Origin: Streptomyces sp. OfavH-34-F
GTDB lineage: Bacteria; Actinomycetota; Actinomycetes; Streptomycetales; Streptomycetaceae
Length of the DNA: 41,589 nucleotides
Direction: 5' to 3'
NCBI RefSeq assembly: GCF_022347745.1
Contig: NZ_JAKRGC010000023.1
Coordinates: 1 to 41,589 of the forward strand
Positions 8,813 through 17,002 of this stretch are shown piece after piece. How positions within the stretch are numbered: position 1 is the stretch's first letter; every line of letters starts with the position of its first letter. The position numbers and the translations under genes are program-made. The notes below the pieces were generated by a model. That model had not been told where the DNA came from and did not search any database. It saw nothing but the letters and a program-made list of their open reading frames with translations.

Positions 8813-9034
8813 GTGGCCAAGAAGCAAGGTGCCATCGAAATTGAGGGCACCGTGATCGAGTCCCTCCCGAACGCCATGTTCAAGGTGGAGCTCCAGAACG
8901 GTCACAAGGTCCTCGCGCACATCAGCGGCAAGATGCGTATGCACTACATCCGCATCCTCCCGGATGACCGGGTCGTCGTGGAGCTGTCTCCGTACGACCT
9001 GACGCGTGGCCGGATCGTCTACCGCTACAAGTAG
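8813..9034 (+). CDS. infA: Translation initiation factor IF-1
   Basis: 73 residues from the GTG at 8813 ([31 protein letters not shown]...IVYRYK). It is a single OB fold that binds the 30S A site during initiation and helps IF-2 and IF-3. Upstream in-frame codons back to 8756 would add 19 residues and have no family support. GAAAGGCGAAGC upstream provides a modest ribosome binding site. infA followed by rpmJ, rpsM, rpsK and rpoA is the standard order. Confidence 0.97.
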   Translation: MAKKQGAIEIEGTVIESLPNAMFKVELQNGHKVLAHISGKMRMHYIRILPDDRVVVELSPYDLTRGRIVYRYK

Positions 9035-9093
9035 ATCTTGCCGCCGCCCGCCTCCGTGCGGCGTCGGCACTGACCCGGAGAACCTGACATCCC

Positions 9094-9207
9094 ATGAAGG
9101 TCAAGCCGAGCGTCAAGAAGATCTGCGACAAGTGCAAGGTGATCCGCCGTCACGGCCGGGTCATGGTCATCTGCGACAACCTGCGCCACAAGCAGCGCCA
9201 GGGCTGA
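9094..9207 (+). CDS. rpmJ: 50S ribosomal protein L36
   Basis: 37 residues ([20 protein letters not shown]...RHKQRQG), a short reading frame. The zinc ligands of the C+ form are present: C11, C14, C27 and H32. It starts with the ATG at 9094, 59 bases after infA, with CCGGAGAACC upstream. It is a small 23S rRNA protein near the L6/L16 region. Streptomyces commonly hold a zinc-free paralogue elsewhere; none is in this window. Confidence 0.97.
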   Translation: MKVKPSVKKICDKCKVIRRHGRVMVICDNLRHKQRQG

Positions 9208-9401
9208 CGCACGACCCCCTGCATCTCGCAGTTCTTCGCGCGACGCACGTAATACGTACATACGCAGAGCCCGTCCAAGCCACGGCTGACGGCACCTCCG
9301 GCGGGGGCCGGGGACCCGGACGTACCACCTCTCCCAGCGAGGGGTCGGCGGTCGGGAGTGGTTCTGCGGAAGACCCCCGACTTAACAACTGGAGCCATTG
9401 A
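9208..9401 (+). other. Untranslated spacer between rpmJ and rpsM
   Basis: 194 bases with no supportable gene. It contains an A/T-richer patch (ACGTAATACGTACATACG near 9244-9261) and several short G+C repeats, including GGGGCCGGGGACCCGG-like sequence around 9305-9318. It could be a leader or hold a promoter for the rpsM-rpsK pair, but I see no hexamer pair good enough to name. The rpsM ribosome binding site is GGAG at 9391-9394. Confidence 0.3.
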
Positions 9402-9782
9402 ATGGCACGCGTTTCAGGTGTTGACATCCCGCGCGAAAAGCGCGTGGAGGTTGCCCTCACCTACGTCTTCGGCATCGGGCGCACCCGGTCCAAGGAGATC
9501 CTCGCCACCACCGGCGTGAACCCGAACACCCGCGTTCGCGACCTGGCCGAAGAGGACCTGGTCAAGATCCGCGAGTACGTGGACGCCAACCTCCGCACCG
9601 AGGGTGACCTCCGCCGCGAGATCCAGGCCGACATCCGCCGCAAGGTCGAGATCGGCTGCTACCAGGGTCTGCGTCACCGCCGTGGCCTCCCGGTCCACGG
9701 TCAGCGCACCAGCACCAACGCCCGTACCCGCAAGGGTCCGCGTCGCGCGATCGCCGGCAAGAAGAAGCCGGGCAAGAAGTAG
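9402..9782 (+). CDS. rpsM: 30S ribosomal protein S13
   Basis: 126 residues. It begins [21 protein letters not shown] and contains the helix-hairpin-helix [11 protein letters not shown] and the basic C-terminal tail [25 protein letters not shown] that reaches tRNA in the P site. S13 is in the 30S head and forms the B1a/B1b inter-subunit bridges. It is followed 105 bases later by rpsK. Confidence 0.98.
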   Translation: MARVSGVDIPREKRVEVALTYVFGIGRTRSKEILATTGVNPNTRVRDLAEEDLVKIREYVDANLRTEGDLRREIQADIRRKVEIGCYQGLRHRRGLPVHGQRTSTNARTRKGPRRAIAGKKKPGKK

Positions 9783-9887
9783 TCCTCAGCGGACGCACTG
9801 CGAGCGACCGGAACTCCGGGCCTCAGCAGCAACCAGCGGTCTTCGCTGTAGGACCGATCACCTCCCCTCTCCATCTGGAGTCAAGAC

Positions 9888-10292
9888 ATGCCCCCCAAGG
9901 GTCGTCAGGGCGCAGCCAAGAAGGTGCGCCGCAAGGAAAAGAAGAACGTTGCTCACGGCCACGCGCACATCAAGAGCACGTTCAACAACACGATCGTCTC
10001 GATCACGGACCCCACGGGCAACGTGATCTCCTGGGCCTCCGCCGGCCACGTCGGCTTCAAGGGCTCGCGCAAGTCCACCCCCTTCGCCGCGCAGATGGCC
10101 GCCGAGTCGGCCGCCCGCCGCGCGCAGGAGCACGGCATGCGCAAGGTCGACGTCTTCGTGAAGGGTCCGGGCTCCGGCCGCGAGACCGCGATCCGCTCCC
10201 TCCAGGCCACCGGCCTCGAGGTCGGCTCGATCCAGGACGTCACCCCGACGCCGCACAACGGCTGCCGTCCGCCGAAGCGTCGCCGCGTCTGA
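9888..10292 (+). CDS. rpsK: 30S ribosomal protein S11
   Basis: 134 residues ([20 protein letters not shown]...). The family core [43 protein letters not shown] is intact, and the C-terminus [12 protein letters not shown] is canonical. S11 shapes the 30S platform at the E site. A GGAG (9877-9880) precedes the ATG. A terminator-like hairpin lies between this gene and rpoA. Confidence 0.98.
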   Translation: MPPKGRQGAAKKVRRKEKKNVAHGHAHIKSTFNNTIVSITDPTGNVISWASAGHVGFKGSRKSTPFAAQMAAESAARRAQEHGMRKVDVFVKGPGSGRETAIRSLQATGLEVGSIQDVTPTPHNGCRPPKRRRV

Positions 10293-10333
10293 TCCGTCAC
10301 GGCCGGTGACGGCCGTACGGCAGGAGCGTGGGT

Positions 10334-10370
10334 ACGGGCGGTATGCCCCCTGCGGGGGTGTACCGCCCGT
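10334..10370 (+). terminator. Hairpin between rpsK and rpoA
   Basis: ACGGGCGGTA (10334-10343) pairs with TACCGCCCGT (10361-10370). The stem continues through two G-T wobbles into CCCCC (10346-10350) with GGGGG (10354-10358) around a TGC loop, 17 pairs in all. It is followed by ATCCTTGTTTC, a short T-rich run, so it is one of the more terminator-like structures here. It should reduce read-through into rpoA. A weak promoter (TTGTTT at 10375-10380, 18 bases, TAGTGG) just behind it could reinitiate. Confidence 0.65.
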
Positions 10371-10430
10371 ATCCTTGTTTCATCTGTCGGGTGTCAAATA
10401 GTGGGCGCCCACGACTGAAGGATTCACATC

Positions 10431-11453
10431 ATGCTGATCGCTCAGCGCCCGTCGCTGACCGAAGAGGTCGTCGACGAGTTCCGTTCGCGGTTCGTCATCG
10501 AGCCGCTGGAGCCCGGCTTCGGCTACACGCTCGGCAACTCCCTGCGCCGCACGCTCCTCTCCTCGATCCCGGGTGCCGCCGTCACGAGCATCCGCATCGA
10601 CGGTGTCCTGCACGAGTTCACCACCGTGCCGGGCGTCAAGGAGGACGTCACCGACCTCATCCTCAACATCAAGCAGCTGGTCGTCTCCTCGGAGCACGAC
10701 GAGCCGGTCGTGATGTACCTGCGCAAGCAGGGCCCCGGCCTGGTCACCGCCGCGGACATCGCCCCGCCGGCCGGTGTCGAGGTGCACAACCCGGACCTCG
10801 TCCTCGCCACGCTGAACGGCAAGGGCAAGCTGGAGATGGAGCTGACCGTCGAGCGCGGTCGCGGCTACGTCTCCGCCGTCCAGAACAAGCAGGCGGGCCA
10901 GGAGATCGGCCGCATCCCGGTCGACTCCATCTACTCGCCGGTGCTCAAGGTCACGTACAAGGTCGAGGCGACCCGTGTCGAGCAGCGCACCGACTTCGAC
11001 AAGCTGATCGTCGACGTCGAGACCAAGCAGGCCATGCGTCCGCGCGACGCCATGGCGTCGGCCGGCAAGACCCTGGTCGAGCTGTTCGGTCTGGCCCGCG
11101 AGCTCAACATCGACGCCGAGGGCATCGACATGGGCCCGTCGCCGACGGACGCCGCGCTCGCGGCGGACCTGGCGCTGCCGATCGAGGAGCTGGAGCTCAC
11201 GGTCCGCTCGTACAACTGCCTCAAGCGCGAGGGCATCCACTCGGTGGGCGAGCTGGTGGCCCGCTCCGAGGCGGACCTGCTCGACATCCGCAACTTCGGT
11301 GCGAAGTCGATCGACGAGGTCAAGGCGAAGCTGGCCGGTATGGGCCTGGCGCTCAAGGACTCGCCTCCCGGCTTCGACCCGACCGCCGCCGCCGACGCCT
11401 TCGGCGCCGACGACGACGCGGACGCCGGTTTCGTGGAGACCGAGCAGTACTGA
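10431..11453 (+). CDS. rpoA: DNA-directed RNA polymerase subunit alpha
   Basis: 340 residues. The N-terminal dimerisation domain includes [24 protein letters not shown] flexible linker follows, then the C-terminal domain (about residues 245-320: [21 protein letters not shown], then [22 protein letters not shown]), which contacts UP elements and activators, and an acidic tail ending ETEQY. Alpha scaffolds RNA polymerase assembly. It is preceded by a terminator-like hairpin and followed by another, so its expression may be set partly independently of the ribosomal genes. Confidence 0.98.
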   Translation: MLIAQRPSLTEEVVDEFRSRFVIEPLEPGFGYTLGNSLRRTLLSSIPGAAVTSIRIDGVLHEFTTVPGVKEDVTDLILNIKQLVVSSEHDEPVVMYLRKQGPGLVTAADIAPPAGVEVHNPDLVLATLNGKGKLEMELTVERGRGYVSAVQNKQAGQEIGRIPVDSIYSPVLKVTYKVEATRVEQRTDFDKLIVDVETKQAMRPRDAMASAGKTLVELFGLARELNIDAEGIDMGPSPTDAALAADLALPIEELELTVRSYNCLKREGIHSVGELVARSEADLLDIRNFGAKSIDEVKAKLAGMGLALKDSPPGFDPTAAADAFGADDDADAGFVETEQY

Positions 11454-11500
11454 GTCGCCCTCCGGCCGGGGCGCCCTTCCGGGGGCCCCGGTCCGGCGAC
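11454..11500 (+). terminator. Long imperfect hairpin after rpoA
   Basis: Directly after the rpoA stop, GTCGCC (11454-11459) can pair with GGCGAC (11495-11500). Inside this, the G+C-rich arms around CCGGGGCGCCC and GGGGGCCCCGG form a long imperfect stem with a TTCC loop. No T run follows. It lies in the 134-base gap before rplQ and may act as an attenuator inside the alpha operon. Confidence 0.45.
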
Positions 11501-11587
11501 AGCACACACACTTCCGCGCGGCGGCCGCCGCGCGGGAACTGACACCGGTACCTGATACGGCCGGTGCAGCACACAAGGAGAAAACCC

Positions 11588-12064
11588 ATGCCGAAGCCCG
11601 CCAAGGGTGCCCGTCTGGGCGGCAGCGCCGCGCACGAGAAGCTTCTTCTCAACAACCTCGCGAAGTCGCTGTTCGAGCACGGCCGCATCACCACGACCGA
11701 GGCCAAGGCGCGCCGCCTGCGTCCGGTCGCGGAGCGCTTCATCACCAAGGCGAAGAAGGGCGACATCCACAACCGTCGCCTGGTGCTGCAGTCGATCACG
11801 GACAAGGGCGTCGTCCACACGCTCTTCACCGAGATCGCCCCGCGGTACGAGAACCGCCCCGGTGGTTACACCCGCATCACCAAGATCGGCAACCGTCGTG
11901 GCGACAACGCCCCGATGGCCGTCATCGAGCTGGTCGAGGCGCTGACCGTGGCGCAGCAGGCCACCGGTGAGGCCGAGGCCGCCACCAAGCGTGCGGTCAA
12001 GGAAGACGCGGCCAAGAAGGACGAGACCCCGGTCGAGTCCGTCGAGGACGCGAAGGACGCCTGA
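11588..12064 (+). CDS. rplQ: 50S ribosomal protein L17
   Basis: 158 residues from the ATG at 11588 ([34 protein letters not shown]), with AAGGAG at 11576-11581. The core has [24 protein letters not shown] and [31 protein letters not shown]-terminal extension of about 35 residues, rich in Ala, Glu, Asp and Lys, goes beyond the E. coli protein, as usual in Streptomyces. L17 lies at the tunnel exit. A 15-bp terminator hairpin follows. Confidence 0.98.
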   Translation: MPKPAKGARLGGSAAHEKLLLNNLAKSLFEHGRITTTEAKARRLRPVAERFITKAKKGDIHNRRLVLQSITDKGVVHTLFTEIAPRYENRPGGYTRITKIGNRRGDNAPMAVIELVEALTVAQQATGEAEAATKRAVKEDAAKKDETPVESVEDAKDA

Positions 12065-12080
12065 GCGTTCCGGAACCACT

Positions 12081-12122
12081 GAACGGGTCCGCACCACCCT
12101 CCGGGGCGGTGCGGACCCGTTC
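12081..12122 (+). terminator. Terminator after rplQ
   Basis: A perfect 15-bp stem pairs GAACGGGTCCGCACC (12081-12095) with GGTGCGGACCCGTTC (12108-12122) around a 12-base loop. It is 16 bases after the rplQ stop and is followed by GGCTTGTG. This is the likely end of the ribosomal-protein transcript. Confidence 0.75.
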
Positions 12123-12158
12123 GGCTTGTGCGGTACGCCGAGAGAGAGGGATGCGCTG

Positions 12159-13013
12159 GTGAGCGACGAGGTGGAGCCCGGGTTCGTCCGGGTGCGGCTG
12201 GACCTGGCCTACGACGGCAAGGACTTCTCCGGCTGGGCGAAGCAGACCGCCCGGCGCACGGTCCAGGGCGAGATCGAGGACGCGCTGCGGACCGTGACCC
12301 GCTCCCCGCGCACCTACGACCTGACGGTGGCGGGCCGCACCGACGCCGGAGTGCACGCCCGCGGCCAGGTCGCCCATGTGGACCTGCCGGCCGAGGTGTG
12401 GGCCGAGCACGAGGAGAAGCTGCTGCGCCGGCTCGCCGGACGGATGGCGCCCGACGTCCGCGTCTGGCGGATCGCCGCGGCCCCGGCCGGGTTCAACGCC
12501 CGGTTCTCCGCCCTGTGGCGCCGGTACGCCTACCGCGTCTGCGACCGGCCCGGCGGGGTGGACCCGCTGCTGCGCGGCCACGTCCTGTGGCACGACCGCC
12601 CGCTCGACGTGGGCGCGATGAACGCCGCCGCCGCCCGGATGACCGGGGAGCACGACTTCGCCGCGTACTGCAAGAAGCGCGAGGGCGCGACGACCATCCG
12701 GACGCTCCAGCGGCTGCACTGGGTGCGCGACGGGGCGAGCGGGATCATCACGGGCACCGTGCAGGCGGACGCCTTCTGCCACAACATGGTGCGCGCCCTC
12801 GTCGGGGCGATGCTCTTCGTGGGCGACGGCCGCCGCCCCGACCCCTGGCCGGCCGAGGTGCTGGCGGCCGGGGTGCGCGACCCCGGCGTCCACGTGGTGC
12901 GCCCGCACGGGCTGACCCTGGAGGAGGTCGCGTACCCGGAGGACGGGCTGCTGGCCGCGCGGGCGGTGGAGGCCCGCAACGTGCGCAGCCTGCCGGGGGC
13001 CGGCTGCTGCTGA
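12159..13013 (+). CDS. truA: tRNA pseudouridine(38-40) synthase TruA
   Basis: 284 residues from the GTG at 12159, with GAGAGGG at 12144-12150 upstream. The resulting start [20 protein letters not shown] matches Streptomyces TruA, whereas upstream codons run into rplQ in another frame. The catalytic aspartate is D62 in the motif [16 protein letters not shown]. Further signatures are [20 protein letters not shown] and [17 protein letters not shown]. The enzyme converts uridines 38-40 of tRNA anticodon stems to pseudouridine. It ends in GAGCC and converges on the next gene. Confidence 0.96.
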   Translation: MSDEVEPGFVRVRLDLAYDGKDFSGWAKQTARRTVQGEIEDALRTVTRSPRTYDLTVAGRTDAGVHARGQVAHVDLPAEVWAEHEEKLLRRLAGRMAPDVRVWRIAAAPAGFNARFSALWRRYAYRVCDRPGGVDPLLRGHVLWHDRPLDVGAMNAAAARMTGEHDFAAYCKKREGATTIRTLQRLHWVRDGASGIITGTVQADAFCHNMVRALVGAMLFVGDGRRPDPWPAEVLAAGVRDPGVHVVRPHGLTLEEVAYPEDGLLAARAVEARNVRSLPGAGCC

Positions 13014-13024
13014 GCGCGGCCCCC
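12995..13024. terminator. Short hairpin between the convergent truA and hypothetical gene
   Basis: GGGGGCCG (12995-13002) pairs with CGGCCCCC (13017-13024) around a 14-base loop that contains the truA stop codon. It is the only inverted repeat I see between the two convergent genes. It is weak compared with the other hairpins in this window. Confidence 0.3.
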
Positions 13025-13899
13025 TACGTGGTGGTGAGGTTCGCGGCGGCCGACGCCTGGACCTCGCCCCGGTGGCGGATCTGCCGGAACGTGTGGTCCG
13101 TGAGGTCGTCGCCGGTGCGGTACACGTCCTGGTCGGCCTTGGTGACGTCGCGGCCGTCCGTGAAGCCGCCGACCGTGAAGTACGCGTACCGGCCGTACGC
13201 ATTCGCGGTGCGGCGGCAGATCACGCCGTCGCGGCAGAACACCGGGACGCCGGACCCGCTGAGCGAGGCCAGCCCGCCGCTCGCCTGCCGGGCGGTCCGC
13301 TTGGCCTGCGCCTCGGTGTCGAAGACCGCGATGCCCACGGTGACCGCCACCCCGTCCTTGCTGTACGTGGCCCGCAGGACCTGGTCGCAGCCGTTGGTCC
13401 GGAGGATCGAGCCGAGCGCGCCCTGCGTGGTGGCGGCGCAGTCCTCGGTGCGGTGGGTGGCGCCCCGGGTGTACGTGCGGCCGTTGGAGGTCAGCTTCGG
13501 GCCGGGGAAGAACGCCTGGACGTTGATCGGCAGCCGGTCCTTCGTCGCGTCGGAGACGTAGTCCCGGGGGTCCGGCGGGGGCGGCGGTGCCACGGAGGAG
13601 AAGGACGGCTCGGGCGCGGGGATCTCGCTGGGCAGGTCGCTCGCGGTCGGCAGTTCGCTCGCGTGCTTCCCGGCGGTGGCGTCGGAGTCGTTGCCGTTGG
13701 CCGCGACGACCGCCAGCGCCACGGCCGCGGCGACGGCCGCGGTGGCCACCGCGCCCCCGCCGATCAGCAGCCACTTGCGCCGCCTGGCCCGGGCCGCGGA
13801 CGCGTCGGCCAGCGCCTCCCAGTCGGGAGTCCCGCCGTTCCCCGGCCCGCCCGGCCCCCAAGGAGAGGGCCCCCCATCCCCAAAGCTCATGCCGCGCAT
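13024..13899 (-). CDS. Membrane-anchored protein of unknown function
   Basis: 291 residues from the ATG at 13899 (MRGMSFGDGGPSPWGPGG); the ATG nine bases on (13890) is an alternative. A GGGG lies 8 bases before the first. I do not recognise a named family. The layout is a cytoplasmic Gly/Pro-rich segment with DWEALADASAARARRRKW (a type-II-anchor start), one transmembrane helix at about residues 43-66 (WLLIGGG...VVAANGN), a Ser/Pro/Glu-rich linker, then an extracellular domain of about 180 residues with several cysteines (RTEDCAATT, NGCDQVLRATYS, VFCRDGVICRR). The domain resembles conserved actinobacterial surface proteins that lie next to truA, but that is an impression only. It is transcribed divergently from the ABC-F gene. 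Confidence 0.75.
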   Translation of the reverse strand: MRGMSFGDGGPSPWGPGGPGNGGTPDWEALADASAARARRRKWLLIGGGAVATAAVAAAVALAVVAANGNDSDATAGKHASELPTASDLPSEIPAPEPSFSSVAPPPPPDPRDYVSDATKDRLPINVQAFFPGPKLTSNGRTYTRGATHRTEDCAATTQGALGSILRTNGCDQVLRATYSKDGVAVTVGIAVFDTEAQAKRTARQASGGLASLSGSGVPVFCRDGVICRRTANAYGRYAYFTVGGFTDGRDVTKADQDVYRTGDDLTDHTFRQIRHRGEVQASAAANLTTT

Positions 13900-13920
13900 T
13901 TTAGACGCCCCGTAATCCGG

Positions 13921-13950
13921 TTGGGCCAACCCCGTGGTGCCCGTGACAAT
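13921..13950 (+). promoter_or_regulatory. Candidate promoter giving a leaderless ABC-F transcript
   Basis: TTGGGC (13921-13926), an 18-base spacer and GACAAT (13945-13950) form a reasonable sigma-HrdB promoter. The ATG of the ABC-F gene starts 7 bases after the -10 hexamer, and no ribosome binding site lies between them. Transcription would therefore begin at or next to the start codon. Confidence 0.45.
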
Positions 13951-13957
13951 GCTGTGC

Positions 13958-15577
13958 ATGGGACATCTCGAAGCGGGCCACCTTGAGTACTACCTTCCGG
14001 ACGGGCGGGTGCTGCTCGGCGACGCCTCGTTCCGGGTGGCCGACGGGGCCGTCGTCGCGCTGGTGGGCGCGAACGGCGCCGGCAAGACCACGCTCCTGCG
14101 GCTGCTCGCCGGGGAGCTCCAGCCGCACGGCGGCTCCGTCTCGGTGAGCGGCGGGCTCGGCGTGATGCGGCAGTTCGTCGGCTCGGTGCGCGACGAGCGC
14201 ACGGTCCGCGACCTGCTGGTCTCCGTCGCCCAGCCCCGCATCCGGGAGGCCGCGCTCGCCGTGGACCGCGCCGAGGAGCGCATCCTCACCGTGGACGACG
14301 AGGCCGCGCAGATGGCGTACGCGCAGGCGCTGAGCGACTGGGCGGAGGCGCGCGGCTACGAGGCCGAGACCCTGTGGGACATGTGCACCATGGCCGCCCT
14401 CGGCGTCCCGTACGAGAAGGCGCAGTGGCGGGAGGTGCGCACGCTCTCCGGCGGCGAGCAGAAGCGGCTCGTGCTGGAGGCGCTGCTGCGCGGGCCCGAC
14501 GAGGTGCTGCTGCTCGACGAGCCGGACAACTACCTGGACGTCCCCGGCAAGCGGTGGCTGGAGGAGCGGCTCAAGGAGACCCGCAAGACGGTCCTGTTCG
14601 TCTCCCACGACCGGGAGCTGCTCTCCCGCGCCGCGCAGAAGATCGTCAGCGTGGAGCCCGGCCCGGCCGGCAGCGACGTCTGGGTGCACGGCGGCGGCTT
14701 CGACACCTACCACCAGGCCCGCAAGGAGCGGTTCGCCCGCTTCGAGGAGCTGCTGCGCCGCTGGGAGGAGGAGCACAAGCGGCTCAAGGCCCTCGTGCAC
14801 CGGCTGCGCCAGCAGGCCGCGATCAGCCCCGACATGGCCAGCCGCTACCACGCGATGCAGACCCGGTTCCGCAAGTTCGAGGAGGCGGGCCCGCCGCCGG
14901 AGCCGCCGCGCGAGCAGGACATCCGGATGCGGCTGCGCGGCGGCCGGACCGGGGTGCGGGCGGTGACCTGCGCCGGGCTGGAACTGACCGGCCTGATGAA
15001 GCCGTTCGACCTGGAGGTCTTCTACGGGGAACGGGTCGCCGTCCTCGGCTCCAACGGGTCCGGCAAGTCCCACTTCCTGCGGCTGCTCGCGGGCGAGCCC
15101 GTCGCGCACACGGGGGAGTGGAAGCTCGGCGCGCGGGTGGTCCCCGGCCACTTCGCGCAGACCCACGCGCACCCGGAGCTGCTGGGCCGCACGCTGGTGG
15201 ACATCCTGTGGACCGAGCACGCCAAGGACCGGGGCGGGGCGATGTCCGTGCTGCGCCGCTACGAGCTGGAGCGGCAGGGGGACCAGGCGTTCGAGAAGCT
15301 GTCGGGCGGCCAGCAGGCCCGGTTCCAGATCCTGCTCCTGGAGCTGTCCGGCACGACCGCGCTGCTCCTCGACGAGCCGACGGACAACCTGGACCTGGAG
15401 TCGGCGGAGGCGCTGCAGGACGGTCTGGAGGCGTACGAGGGCACGGTGCTCGCGGTGACGCACGACCGCTGGTTCGCGAAGAGCTTCGACCGCTACCTGG
15501 TCTTCGGCTCGGACGGCGTCGTCCGGGAGACCTCGGAGCCGGTGTGGGACGAGCGGCGGGTCGAGCGGGCGCGGTGA
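13958..15577 (+). CDS. ABC-F family ATPase (ribosome-associated type)
   Basis: 539 residues from the ATG at 13958 (MGHLEAGHLEYYLPDGRVLLG). Two ABC nucleotide-binding domains and no membrane segment identify the ABC-F class. Domain 1 has Walker A GANGAGKTT (about 37-45), signature LSGGEQKR (about 162) and Walker B LLLDEPDNYLD. A helical interdomain linker at about 250-320 is rich in Arg, Glu and Lys (RKERFARFEELLRRWEEEHKR). Domain 2 has Walker A GSNGSGKS (about 364), signature LSGGQQAR and LLLDEPTDNLD. ABC-F proteins bind the ribosomal E site and act in translation control or antibiotic protection. Its place beside rplM-rpsI fits a ribosomal role, but the exact function is not readable. Confidence 0.92.
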   Translation: MGHLEAGHLEYYLPDGRVLLGDASFRVADGAVVALVGANGAGKTTLLRLLAGELQPHGGSVSVSGGLGVMRQFVGSVRDERTVRDLLVSVAQPRIREAALAVDRAEERILTVDDEAAQMAYAQALSDWAEARGYEAETLWDMCTMAALGVPYEKAQWREVRTLSGGEQKRLVLEALLRGPDEVLLLDEPDNYLDVPGKRWLEERLKETRKTVLFVSHDRELLSRAAQKIVSVEPGPAGSDVWVHGGGFDTYHQARKERFARFEELLRRWEEEHKRLKALVHRLRQQAAISPDMASRYHAMQTRFRKFEEAGPPPEPPREQDIRMRLRGGRTGVRAVTCAGLELTGLMKPFDLEVFYGERVAVLGSNGSGKSHFLRLLAGEPVAHTGEWKLGARVVPGHFAQTHAHPELLGRTLVDILWTEHAKDRGGAMSVLRRYELERQGDQAFEKLSGGQQARFQILLLELSGTTALLLDEPTDNLDLESAEALQDGLEAYEGTVLAVTHDRWFAKSFDRYLVFGSDGVVRETSEPVWDERRVERAR

Positions 15578-15611
15578 GGGGGCGCCGGTGAGGGGGGCGC
15601 GGGGGCGCGTT

Positions 15612-15641
15612 TTGACCCGTCCGGGGCGATGCGGGTAGGGT
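15612..15641 (+). promoter_or_regulatory. HrdB-like promoter of rplM-rpsI
   Basis: TTGACC (15612-15617), an 18-base spacer and TAGGGT (15636-15641) match the major vegetative promoter consensus closely. The predicted start near 15648 gives a leader of about 178 bases before the rplM GTG. This fits rplM-rpsI being an operon separate from the S10-spc-alpha cluster. Confidence 0.75.
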
Positions 15642-15675
15642 CGAGGACTGTTATGCGTATGGGCAGTGTCGTTTG

Positions 15676-15734
15676 GATGCGAGAAGCCCGTACGTAAGTT
15701 CTCTGGAGCAGTTACCAGTGGCTCGCATACGGGC
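15676..15734 (+). other. Structured rplM leader with interleaved complementary arms
   Basis: In the predicted 5' UTR, ATGCGAG (15677-15683) is complementary to CTCGCAT (15722-15728), and GCCCGTA (15686-15692) is complementary to TACGGGC (15728-15734). The arms alternate (A, B, A', B') and share only base 15728, so the RNA can form an H-type pseudoknot or switch between two hairpins. A small CTGG/CCAG hairpin (15703-15706 / 15715-15718) lies between. Ribosomal-protein autoregulatory leaders often look like this. Binding by L13 here is inference. Confidence 0.45.
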
Positions 15735-15825
15735 ATCGTCCCGGCATTGTGCGCCCCAGCTGCATGATCGCTTCAGAGGTGTCGTGTGTCTGGACCCCAT
15801 CCACTGAAGAAGCGAAGGCTACGAA

Positions 15826-16269
15826 GTGCGTACGTACAGCCCCAAGCCCGGCGATGTGACCCGCCAGTGGCACATCATTGACGCGCAGGACGTCGTCCTG
15901 GGCCGTCTCGCCACCACGGCTGCGAACCTCCTCCGAGGCAAGCACAAGGCGATCTACGCCCCCCACATGGACATGGGCGACTTCGTCATCATCATCAACG
16001 CCGACAAGGTTCACCTGTCCGGCAACAAGCGCACCCAGAAGATGGCCTACCGCCACTCCGGCTTCCCGGGCGGTCTGCGCTCGGTGCGTTACGACGACCT
16101 CCTGGCGAACAACCCGGAGAAGGCCGTCGAGAAGGCCATCAAGGGCATGATCCCCAAGAACTCCCTGGGCCGTCAGATGATCTCGAAGCTGAAGGTCTAC
16201 GCGGGCGACCAGCACCCGCACGCTGCGCAGCAGCCGGTCCCGTACGAGATCACCCAGGTCGCGCAGTAG
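15826..16269 (+). CDS. rplM: 50S ribosomal protein L13
   Basis: 147 residues with a GTG start ([41 protein letters not shown]). The family features [37 protein letters not shown] and [21 protein letters not shown] are all present. L13 is an early 50S assembly protein. In E. coli it represses its own operon. It is followed 44 bases later by rpsI; the pair is a conserved operon with its own promoter and structured leader here. Confidence 0.98.
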   Translation: MRTYSPKPGDVTRQWHIIDAQDVVLGRLATTAANLLRGKHKAIYAPHMDMGDFVIIINADKVHLSGNKRTQKMAYRHSGFPGGLRSVRYDDLLANNPEKAVEKAIKGMIPKNSLGRQMISKLKVYAGDQHPHAAQQPVPYEITQVAQ

Positions 16270-16313
16270 TTCCGGCCTCCCCCCAAGACATAAAGAAAGA
16301 TCTGAGGAGAATC

Positions 16314-16838
16314 GTGGCCGAGACCACTGTTGACACCGTCGAGGGCACCGACGGCGAGGAGACCTACGCCGAGGTGACCACCTTCGAGTCGGAGGTCCCC
16401 GTCGAGGGTGAGTACACCTCCGAGTCGCTCGCGGGCCGCTTCGGCGACCCGCAGCCCGCCGCCGGCCTGGGCCGCCGCAAGAACGCCATCGCCCGTGTCC
16501 GGATCGTCCCCGGCACCGGCAAGTGGAAGATCAACGGTCGCACCCTGGAGAGCTACTTCCCCAACAAGGTGCACCAGCAGGAAGTCAACGAGCCCTTCAA
16601 GGTGCTCGAGCTGGACGGCCGTTACGACGTCATCGCCCGTATCGCGGGTGGCGGCGTCTCGGGTCAGGCCGGTGCCCTGCGCCTCGGTGTCGCCCGCGCG
16701 CTGAACGAGGCGGACGTGGACAACAACCGTCCGACCCTGAAGAAGGCCGGCTTCCTCTCCCGCGACGACCGTGCGGTCGAGCGCAAGAAGGCCGGTCTCA
16801 AGAAGGCCCGCAAGGCCCCGCAGTACAGCAAGCGCTAA
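16314..16838 (+). CDS. rpsI: 30S ribosomal protein S9
   Basis: 174 residues with a GTG start after GAGGAG. The first about 45 residues are an acidic extension ([20 protein letters not shown]) absent from E. coli S9 but usual in Streptomyces. The core begins [19 protein letters not shown] and includes [19 protein letters not shown]. It ends [11 protein letters not shown], the tail whose terminal arginine contacts P-site tRNA. A strong terminator follows. Confidence 0.97.
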   Translation: MAETTVDTVEGTDGEETYAEVTTFESEVPVEGEYTSESLAGRFGDPQPAAGLGRRKNAIARVRIVPGTGKWKINGRTLESYFPNKVHQQEVNEPFKVLELDGRYDVIARIAGGGVSGQAGALRLGVARALNEADVDNNRPTLKKAGFLSRDDRAVERKKAGLKKARKAPQYSKR

Positions 16839-16862
16839 ACCGCCTGCTCACCCGCGTTACAG

Positions 16863-16901
16863 GAACGCCCCGGCGGCACACCCCGTGCTGCCGGGGCGTT
16901 C
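16863..16901 (+). terminator. Terminator after rpsI
   Basis: GAACGCCCCGGC (16863-16874) pairs with GCCGGGGCGTTC (16890-16901). The stem continues with five further pairs (one G-T) around an ACCCC loop, and GTTTATCG follows. It ends the rplM-rpsI transcript. The A/T-richer stretch downstream (16901-16985) probably carries the glmM promoter; I could not fix its hexamers with confidence. Confidence 0.75.
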
Positions 16902-17002
16902 GTTTATCGACATCCTCGGGCATATAACGACATAAGGCGTTCATAGGCTTGTTGGTTGCTTGATCTGATTTTTGCGTTTCGGAGCACTTTCGGAGGACAC
17001 CA

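Noticed and set aside
11967..12158. Upstream extension of TruA into rplQ
   Set aside because: It would overlap the end of rplQ and its terminator. The GTG at 12159 has a ribosome binding site and the expected N-terminus.
13901..15736. A 611-codon - strand frame opposite the ABC-F gene
   Set aside because: The + strand encodes both ABC domains with intact Walker motifs. The antisense peptide has no recognisable motif.
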